This document shows positions 1-3,942 of a stretch of 5,012 bases of DNA, piece after piece. Location: assembly GCA_011065225.1 (NCBI GenBank), contig JAAKFC010000117.1:1-5012 (forward strand). The letters run 5' to 3'. The notes beneath the pieces were generated by a model. It was not told the origin of the DNA, did no database searches, and saw nothing but the letters and a program-made list of their open reading frames with translations. A program made the translations under genes and the position numbers. The first letter of the stretch is position 1, and every line of letters starts with the position of its first letter. Origin of the DNA: Chlamydiota bacterium (GTDB taxonomy: Bacteria; Chlamydiota; Chlamydiia; Chlamydiales; Rhabdochlamydiaceae).

Positions 1-2
1 GC

Positions 3-170
3 TTTTCAACTCTTCTTGCGATTTTAGACGCGCTTGGATTTCAGCTTGCCATTGAGCCGAAAAAGCGCAAGCGAAAAGCTTCGAAGAAAGCTGCTCGTGG
101 TAAAAAGAAGAAAATCGTCTCAAAAAAAATCAAGACTCGAAAAACCCGCAAAATTACTTCTAGAAACTAA
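3..170 (+). CDS. C-terminal part of HigA/HipB-like helix-turn-helix antitoxin with a lysine/arginine-rich tail (5' truncated)
   Basis: The open frame enters from the window edge and ends at TAA 168-170, giving 55 visible residues. The first 20 or so (FSTLLAILDALGFQLAIEP) match the end of the DNA-binding domain of XRE-type antitoxins, in particular the addiction-module antidote (HigA-like) group, where a 'PxFxTLLxxLxALGxxLxV' segment follows the helix-turn-helix. In that family the protein binds and neutralises a RelE/HigB-type toxin and represses its own operon; a toxin gene would lie upstream, outside the window. After this segment comes a tail of about 36 residues made largely of Lys and Arg, beginning PKKRKRK. 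Known antitoxins of this group usually end soon after the ALG segment, so the tail is an addition. It could give nonspecific DNA or RNA binding. The family call rests on a short segment, so function is inferred. Confidence 0.6.
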   Translation, partial: FSTLLAILDALGFQLAIEPKKRKRKASKKAARGKKKKIVSKKIKTRKTRKITSRN

Positions 171-191
171 GCAATTCATTCTTAATTACTT

Positions 192-210
192 AGGTTTTTT
201 AAAAAAACCT
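192..210. repeat. Perfect AT-rich inverted repeat next to the promoter of the orphan gene
   Basis: AGGTTTTTT (192-200) and AAAAAACCT (202-210) are exact reverse complements around a single A. It lies 22 bp after the antitoxin-like stop and touches the -35 hexamer of the next promoter. As RNA it could form a stem of about 7 bp with a small loop, but it has few GC pairs and no clean U-run, so it would be a poor terminator. An operator for a dimeric regulator, perhaps the upstream HTH protein, is an alternative. Neither role is shown by the sequence alone. Confidence 0.4.
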
Positions 211-238
211 TTACAAGTTATTTAAAAAATGCTATAAT
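210..238 (+). promoter_or_regulatory. Strong sigma-70-type promoter with extended -10, probably giving a leaderless mRNA
   Basis: A -35 hexamer TTTACA (210-215) is followed by a 17-bp spacer and a consensus -10 TATAAT (233-238), with the extended-10 TG at 230-231. Transcription would start about 7 bases after the -10, near 245, which is the A of the ATG of the next gene. There is no Shine-Dalgarno sequence between promoter and ATG. The match to consensus is very good; the leaderless conclusion is an inference from spacing. Confidence 0.75.
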
Positions 239-244
239 TATAGT

Positions 245-910
245 ATGCTTTTATCGTTAGAACTTAATTATCTAAATGTAAGTAATTCAAGAGCTAAAAG
301 AAGAAAAATTGAAAAATTTAGCTCTAATCCAGCCCTTTTCGATAAGGTCAGGGTTGTAGAGGTGTATTCAGGTTTTTTTGACGAAAAAAATCCTGCAGCA
401 ATTCAACACGAATTATTAGGGAATTTTGAAGTTGGAGAAAATTTAAGAAATAAATACCATCCTACGGATAGGCATATTTGGTCAATTAATACTGATATCA
501 CAGAAAAGGTGGATGCTTTTGCCAAAAAATATCCAGGAAAAAGGAAAGAGCTTCTTAATCTTGCTACTACACAATCAGACAATCCTCTTAGATTAACTTC
601 CTCAAGCAAACTCATTGTTGTCGCTCAGGGGAATATACAGGAAGAACAAATTGCAGATTTGAGTTCTGATGCATTCATTGAAATGCTGAAAGAAGATCTG
701 GGCATACCAGAAATTGCTGAATTGGAGCTAATAGTTTGCAAAATTGGACAATGTAAAGACTATATTCAAGAAATTAAAAATTGTTTCAATAAAACTAAAA
801 TTGTTGCTTATTCTTCTATTTTGTCGTCAACTAATGAAGGTGAAGTAATTGGCTTTGATGATGAGAATCTATATATTGAAAATATAGATACAGTTAAAAA
901 GATCATTTAA
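245..910 (+). CDS. Orphan 221-residue protein, possible degenerate clan CD cysteine-peptidase-like domain
   Basis: I do not recognise this gene with confidence. It is clearly coding: a long open frame with its own strong promoter, and no other plausible start between the in-frame stop at 200 and ATG 245. There is no signal peptide or membrane segment. Residues 15-22 are basic (RAKRRK) and Trp79 sits in a 'HIWSIN' segment. The C-terminal half resembles the layout of clan CD peptidases such as the C80 self-cleaving toxin domains: a hydrophobic strand then a Gly (KLIVVAQGN, 122-130), an acidic helix (140-152), a second strand with a Cys (ELIVCKIGQ, 161-169), a helix, and a third strand (KIVAYSS, 185-191). 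In active members the first block reads HG and the Cys is the nucleophile. Here Gln128 replaces His while Cys165 is kept, so it may be inactive or only a similar fold. The gene is AT-richer than its neighbours, suggesting transfer. Its 3' end overlaps the convergent SPW gene by 8 bp. Confidence 0.7.
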   Translation: MLLSLELNYLNVSNSRAKRRKIEKFSSNPALFDKVRVVEVYSGFFDEKNPAAIQHELLGNFEVGENLRNKYHPTDRHIWSINTDITEKVDAFAKKYPGKRKELLNLATTQSDNPLRLTSSSKLIVVAQGNIQEEQIADLSSDAFIEMLKEDLGIPEIAELELIVCKIGQCKDYIQEIKNCFNKTKIVAYSSILSSTNEGEVIGFDDENLYIENIDTVKKII

Positions 911-1262
911 TCCTTTTATAAAATTCGCGCCAGGGGATGGGAGGCTGACTAGCCTCTGATGGGACGAGGGCGATCATTAGAAGAAGAAGGCCGAGTACCA
1001 TGTAATTTTGCAAGGGTTCATAATGGGGGCTCGACTGAAAAAAATAACTCAAAGCAATGAGATAGCAGGCAATGAGCAAATTGCAAAGATGCATTTTGCG
1101 AAGGGGTTTATAATAAGACACCAGAGCAAAAAGGGCGATGAGGGAGCTGCAGGTGAGATCGTTGAACCAAAAAAAGAGGGCATCTTTCTTATAGGAGAAA
1201 ATAAAGGGACTGATCGACAGCCAGCAGGCAAGCATGAATTCTACAACTCTTCCCCACATCAT
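903..1262 (-). CDS. SPW-repeat membrane protein, VKOR operon partner
   Basis: This is a 119-residue integral membrane protein with about four hydrophobic segments (roughly 5-22, 37-52, 58-76, 88-102). The first half carries the SPW-repeat signature in the form 'LACWLSISPF' (11-20), with Phe in place of the usual Trp; the second repeat has lost the motif and reads ALSYFF. The frame stays open upstream to an ATG at 1430, but I chose ATG 1262. It lies 7 bases after a perfect GGAGG site, immediately follows the VKOR stop, and begins 'MMWGRVV' as expected at the start of this family. The extra 56 residues of the longer frame would overlap the VKOR C-terminus. The biochemical role of SPW proteins is unknown to me. 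The tight spacing implies co-expression with the VKOR protein and possibly a membrane complex. Cysteines at 13, 38, 60 and 66 lie in or near membrane segments. Confidence 0.8.
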   Translation of the reverse strand: MMWGRVVEFMLACWLSISPFIFSYKKDALFFWFNDLTCSSLIALFALVSYYKPLRKMHLCNLLIACYLIALSYFFQSSPHYEPLQNYMVLGLLLLMIALVPSEASQPPIPWREFYKRIK

Positions 1263-1266
1263 ATAT

Positions 1267-1887
1267 TTACCTCCAATCCCGTCTTTGGGCCATTTCTGTG
1301 CCCACCTGATGGGCAATTTTACTGGGCCTACCCCAGAAAGTATCCCACAAAATAGAAAAATTGCGACTTCGCTTCCAAACGCGGTAGAGAAAGAGAACAC
1401 TGGACCATACTTCATCGTAAGCGAGAACAACGAGAATCAGCGAAATCACTCCAGTCACAAGGCATAAAAAACACCAAGATCCAACGACAAATCCCTGCAT
1501 GAAAATAAGAGCGGCACTGACAAGGCCAAGAGGAATCACATCGAGGCCAAAAAGAATCACCATCCAAGGGCGATCATGCCATCTTCGTGTAGAGCCAGCA
1601 AGTCCAAAAATGATATCACCAAGATAGGCCAGTGCACCTAAAATCGAATCGGGAATGCGTATCCAGCTTGTGATCTTGTGTGAGACATCGGAATCGAGCA
1701 CTTTCATGGATTGGTTGCCAAAGACAGGATCCCAGACAGAATCGATCAGTCCCCACTGATACAAGCCCATATAAATTGCAATGAATACAGCAATAGCTGC
1801 AACGGCAACGATGCGAAGGCGCTGACTCCACTTAGAGGGATTGTATTCCCAGGGCTCTGGTATGGCATTGAGCGGAATTTTTCTCAT
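1267..1887 (-). CDS. Vitamin K epoxide reductase (VKOR) family membrane thiol oxidoreductase
   Basis: The 206-residue protein has about four hydrophobic segments (around 24-43, 82-97, 108-130, 136-156). The VKOR active-site CxxC is present as WCFLC (Cys139, Cys142) at the start of the last one, where quinone-linked disulfide formation takes place in this family. Bacterial VKOR proteins re-oxidise periplasmic DsbA-like partners and pass electrons to quinones. The N-terminus (WEYNPSKWSQR) and the C-terminal DEVWSSVLFLYRVW...FWG segment match a VKOR subgroup I recall from several Gram-negative phyla. Cys139 and Cys142 are the only cysteines, so the second, loop pair of canonical VKORs is missing. 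Either a partner supplies it or the chemistry differs. No DsbA-like gene is in the window. The start is ATG 1887; the nearest SD-like sequence (AAGGA) is too far upstream, so initiation appears weak. It is first in an operon with the SPW gene. Confidence 0.85.
   Translation of the reverse strand: MRKIPLNAIPEPWEYNPSKWSQRLRIVAVAAIAVFIAIYMGLYQWGLIDSVWDPVFGNQSMKVLDSDVSHKITSWIRIPDSILGALAYLGDIIFGLAGSTRRWHDRPWMVILFGLDVIPLGLVSAALIFMQGFVVGSWCFLCLVTGVISLILVVLAYDEVWSSVLFLYRVWKRSRNFSILWDTFWGRPSKIAHQVGTEMAQRRDWR
1270..1274 (-). promoter_or_regulatory. Shine-Dalgarno site that fixes the SPW gene start
   Basis: On the minus strand GGAGG is followed by seven bases and ATG (1262-1260). The site is embedded in the final codons of the VKOR gene and runs directly into its TAA (1269-1267). 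This supports re-initiation by ribosomes finishing VKOR and argues against the upstream ATG at 1430. Confidence 0.8.
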
Positions 1888-1933
1888 ACTTATTACTTAT
1901 CAAAATTTCCTTATTTGTGCAAAATAAGAAGAT
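1888..1933. promoter_or_regulatory. 46-bp divergent intergenic region between VKOR and dienelactone-hydrolase-like genes
   Basis: Both start codons face outwards from this short AT-rich stretch, so it must carry at least part of both promoters unless they lie in the coding regions. On the minus strand a TTGCAC (1922-1917) could be a -35, but the -10 at the right distance is poor. For the plus gene only a weak AAGAAG (1926-1931) precedes the ATG. I see no consensus promoter or operator. Confidence 0.35.
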
Positions 1934-2662
1934 ATGTTTACTGAACAACTTTCCTATTTTCATGACACAACTCCTTGCCAGGGCTTTATCGCTTATGATG
2001 AACAGGCGGAAGCAAAAAGGCCGGTGATTCTTGTTGCCCACGCTTGGCGGGGACAAGATGACTTTGCTAGGCAAAAAGCAATAGAGATCGCTGGGCTTGG
2101 GTATGTAGGATTTGCTGTAGACATCTATGGCGAAGGCAAATGTGTCACGAATGATGAAGCACCTGAAACAATGCTTCCCTTTTGGCTTAATCGAAAACTT
2201 TTGCAAGATCGCATTCGAGCTGCATTGGATTTTGTAAAAACACACCCAAAAGTAGATCCAAACCGAATTGGAGCCATTGGATATTGTTTTGGCGGGCTTG
2301 CCGTTTATGAGCTTCTTCGCTCAGGTGCTGATGTCAAGGGAGTAGTCGGTTTTCATGGAGTCTATAGTACCGAGAAAGAAGGGTACACAGCAAAAATGGT
2401 TCCCATCAGTCCTGACGCAAAAGGCGCTCTTCTTATTTTACATGGCAATGAAGATCCCTTGTGCTCGGATGAGGATTTGAAAAGGGTCCAAAAAGAGATG
2501 ACAGAAGCTAGGCTCGATTGGCAAGTCCATATTTATGGACATGCTAAACATGCCTACACAAATCCCGCTGCGAATAACCTAGAAGGAGGCATAGTATACA
2601 ATGAAATTGCTGCAAAACGGGCATGGCATTCTATGCAGGATTTCTTTTCAGCTATCCTTTAG
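1934..2662 (+). CDS. Dienelactone hydrolase family protein (alpha/beta hydrolase)
   Basis: The 242-residue soluble protein has the length and order of motifs of the DLH family. The first strand and oxyanion region read VILVAHAWRG (31-40). The nucleophile elbow GYCFGG (116-121) puts Cys118 at the catalytic position. The acid Asp174 lies in LHGNEDP (169-175), and the general base His206 sits in HAKHAYTNP (203-211). Cys rather than Ser as nucleophile is typical of dienelactone hydrolases, which open cyclic enol lactones. Many family members outside aromatic degradation have other ester or lactone substrates, and no aromatic-catabolism genes are nearby, so the substrate here is open. No signal peptide is visible. 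The start ATG 1934 has only a weak AAGAAG before it. The 3' end overlaps the converging transporter gene by 11 bp. Confidence 0.9.
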   Translation: MFTEQLSYFHDTTPCQGFIAYDEQAEAKRPVILVAHAWRGQDDFARQKAIEIAGLGYVGFAVDIYGEGKCVTNDEAPETMLPFWLNRKLLQDRIRAALDFVKTHPKVDPNRIGAIGYCFGGLAVYELLRSGADVKGVVGFHGVYSTEKEGYTAKMVPISPDAKGALLILHGNEDPLCSDEDLKRVQKEMTEARLDWQVHIYGHAKHAYTNPAANNLEGGIVYNEIAAKRAWHSMQDFFSAIL

Positions 2663-2665
2663 CTG
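2649..2665. repeat. Palindrome holding both convergent stop codons
   Basis: CAGCTA (2649-2654) and TAGCTG (2660-2665) are exact inverted repeats around TCCTT. The TAG at 2660-2662 stops the dienelactone-hydrolase-like gene on the plus strand, and the complement of 2652-2654 is the TAG of the transporter gene on the minus strand. A hairpin with a 6-bp stem could form in both transcripts, and it can be extended by weaker pairs. No T-run follows on either strand, so it is not a standard intrinsic terminator, though it may act as a weak bidirectional one. Confidence 0.5.
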
Positions 2666-3530
2666 GAGGGCTGATGATCACAATCCAAATGCCTGAAGCG
2701 ATGATCAGGATTATTCCGATATAGGCAATCAGATCAGGAACCTTGCCCCAAATGAGCCATTCATAAATTCCTGAGAAAATCACCATGGAATAGGTGAAAG
2801 GTGCGAGTTGGTGCGCTTTGCCCTGTTTCATTCCATAGTAGAGAAGTACTTGTCCGGTACAGGATAAAAGCCCAATAGAAAGAAGAGCAATGAGAGTAAA
2901 TAAGCTTTCTATTTTCCAGTCAGCTAAGGCAAATGGAATGGTGACGACAGCTCCAATGAGGAAAAAATAGAGCAAAAAAGAGATGAGATTTTCTGATTTC
3001 GAAGTGAGGCGCATCATAACGAGATTCAATGCGAGAAAAATCCCGGATGCAAGCGCATAGGCAGCTCCTAAATTGAAGATCCTCTTATCCGGTTGTAATA
3101 TAAGGGCAATTCCAATGAAGCCTGTTACAATCGCAGGCCACATTTTGTGGTTGATTGGGACTCGCAGCCAAAACCATAGAACAAAAGGAACAAAAAGAGG
3201 CGCACTGTTGTTAAGAAGAGTCGTATTGACAAGGGAGATCTTCTTCACTGCAAGAAAAATAAAGAAGAGATTCAAAAGTCCAAGAAGTGAGCGGGCCACA
3301 ACGATCTTAAGATTTTTTACTTCGAGAGCTTTCCGCCACTTTTTGAAGAGAAAAGGAGCGATAATGACAAGACCCAAGACATTTCGAAAAAAGAGCATTG
3401 TGGGAACTGTCGTTTGATTCCCGATGAGTTTTGCGACCATGTAGAGCGTGCTAAAACAGAGCCATGCTAAAATAACGAGAAAAATCCCTTTTTTCAAGTC
3501 ATGGCGATGGAAGAGTTTTGTGATTTTCAA
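2652..3530 (-). CDS. EamA/DMT-superfamily transporter
   Basis: This 292-residue inner-membrane protein has about ten hydrophobic segments in two tandem EamA repeats (about 16-146 and 154-286), the usual size and design of drug/metabolite transporters. The second repeat shows the family pattern APFTYSMVIFSGIYEWLIWG (243-262) followed by PD and a GIILIIASG helix. The family exports or exchanges amino acids, nucleotides and other small metabolites; in some intracellular bacteria members carry S-adenosylmethionine. The substrate cannot be read from the sequence. The chosen start is TTG 3530. It overlaps the msrB stop in TTGA and is preceded at seven bases by GAGG, inside the last msrB codons. The next in-frame ATG lies within the first membrane segment, so it is too late; a TTG at codon 12 is a weaker alternative. 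The gene forms an operon with msrB and is probably translationally coupled to it. Confidence 0.88.
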   Translation of the reverse strand: MKITKLFHRHDLKKGIFLVILAWLCFSTLYMVAKLIGNQTTVPTMLFFRNVLGLVIIAPFLFKKWRKALEVKNLKIVVARSLLGLLNLFFIFLAVKKISLVNTTLLNNSAPLFVPFVLWFWLRVPINHKMWPAIVTGFIGIALILQPDKRIFNLGAAYALASGIFLALNLVMMRLTSKSENLISFLLYFFLIGAVVTIPFALADWKIESLFTLIALLSIGLLSCTGQVLLYYGMKQGKAHQLAPFTYSMVIFSGIYEWLIWGKVPDLIAYIGIILIIASGIWIVIISPPAKG

Positions 3531-3904
3531 TCCATTTCCTCAAAATTTAATGCCACAGAGTTGATGCAATAGCGTTTGTGCGTAGGCTCTGGACCATCAT
3601 CAAAGACATGTCCCAAATGTCCGCCGCACTTACTGCAATGCACCTCAATCCGCTTATAGAGCAATTTGTAATCTTTTTCATGTTCGATATTGTATGCTCT
3701 GGTGAAACTGGGCCAACCCGTTCCCGAATCGAATTTATCTTCGGAGTGAAAGACCTCTTGGCCACATCCCGCGCACCTATAGATTCCTTTTTTCTTGTTG
3801 TCATGATAGACACCTGAAAAAGCCTTTTCGGTCCCTTTTTTTCTGAGGATCTTATATTGCTCTTTGGTGAGCCGCTCTCTCCATTCTGCTTCGGATCGAT
3901 CCAT
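3527..3904 (-). CDS. msrB: Peptide-methionine (R)-S-oxide reductase MsrB
   Basis: The 125-residue cytoplasmic protein is a complete single-domain MsrB, which reduces the R-form of methionine sulfoxide in proteins and so repairs oxidative damage. The zinc site is formed by two CxxC pairs, Cys44/Cys47 and Cys90/Cys93. The catalytic cysteine is Cys113 in RYCINS (111-116), and the conserved substrate loop GTGWPSF (61-67) and GHLGHVF (95-101) are present. At the usual resolving-cysteine position ('SGCGWPSF' in 2-Cys enzymes) there is Thr62. The enzyme therefore appears to be of the type lacking that cysteine, recycled directly or through another thiol. Start ATG 3904 has an AAGG 5 bases upstream. 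It is the first gene of an operon with the EamA transporter and lies divergent from fumC with only 38 bp between them. Confidence 0.95.
   Translation of the reverse strand: MDRSEAEWRERLTKEQYKILRKKGTEKAFSGVYHDNKKKGIYRCAGCGQEVFHSEDKFDSGTGWPSFTRAYNIEHEKDYKLLYKRIEVHCSKCGGHLGHVFDDGPEPTHKRYCINSVALNFEEMD
3537..3541 (-). promoter_or_regulatory. Shine-Dalgarno site supporting a TTG start for the transporter gene
   Basis: GAGGA on the minus strand (3541-3537) lies within the last msrB codons, with seven bases between GG and the TTG at 3530-3528. Together with the TTGA stop/start overlap it argues for TTG initiation coupled to the end of msrB translation. Confidence 0.6.
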
Positions 3905-3918
3905 GATTGCCTTATAAT
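3890..3918 (+). promoter_or_regulatory. Probable fumC promoter overlapping the msrB start region
   Basis: A consensus -10 TATAAT (3913-3918) stands 25 bp before the fumC ATG. Seventeen bases upstream is TTCGGA (3890-3895), a weak -35 that lies inside the first msrB codons. The predicted start, near 3925, falls within the T10 run at 3921-3930. On the opposite strand the same bases read TATAAG (3916-3911), which could serve as -10 for msrB but would start almost at its ATG. The two genes therefore probably share or compete for this site. Confidence 0.5.
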
Positions 3919-3920
3919 GA

Positions 3921-3935
3921 TTTTTTTTTTAAAAA
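3921..3935. repeat. Homopolymer tract T10 followed by A5 in the msrB-fumC spacer
   Basis: Ten T residues (3921-3930) are followed directly by five A residues that merge into the fumC ribosome binding site (AAAGG, 3933-3937). It is the longest homopolymer I see in the window and sits exactly where fumC transcription should begin. Confidence 0.8.
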
Positions 3936-3937
3936 GG
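3933..3937 (+). promoter_or_regulatory. Ribosome binding site of fumC
   Basis: AAAGG is followed by five bases and ATG 3943. Spacing is on the short side but adequate. No other start near it gives the conserved fumarase N-terminus. Confidence 0.6.
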
Positions 3938-3942
3938 TAGAT

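Noticed and set aside
192..210. Intrinsic terminator for the antitoxin-like gene
   Set aside because: The stem is almost all A-T pairs and no uninterrupted T-run follows, so it is listed as an inverted repeat only.
34..225. 63-residue open frame from a TTG at 34, rich in Lys
   Set aside because: It is out of frame with the antitoxin-like protein. The frame ending at 170 gives the recognisable ALGFQLAIEP segment, and this one gives nothing familiar.
1263..1430. N-terminal extension of the SPW gene from ATG 1430
   Set aside because: It overlaps the conserved VKOR C-terminus, while GGAGG and ATG 1262 directly follow the VKOR stop.
903..1887. A single VKOR-SPW fusion broken by a frameshift
   Set aside because: Each protein has its expected ends: the VKOR ends soon after its FWG segment and the SPW gene has its own ribosome binding site and start.
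1832..2245. 137-residue minus-strand open frame opposite the dienelactone-hydrolase-like gene
   Set aside because: It is a shadow of a well-supported hydrolase and lacks any family motif or promoter.
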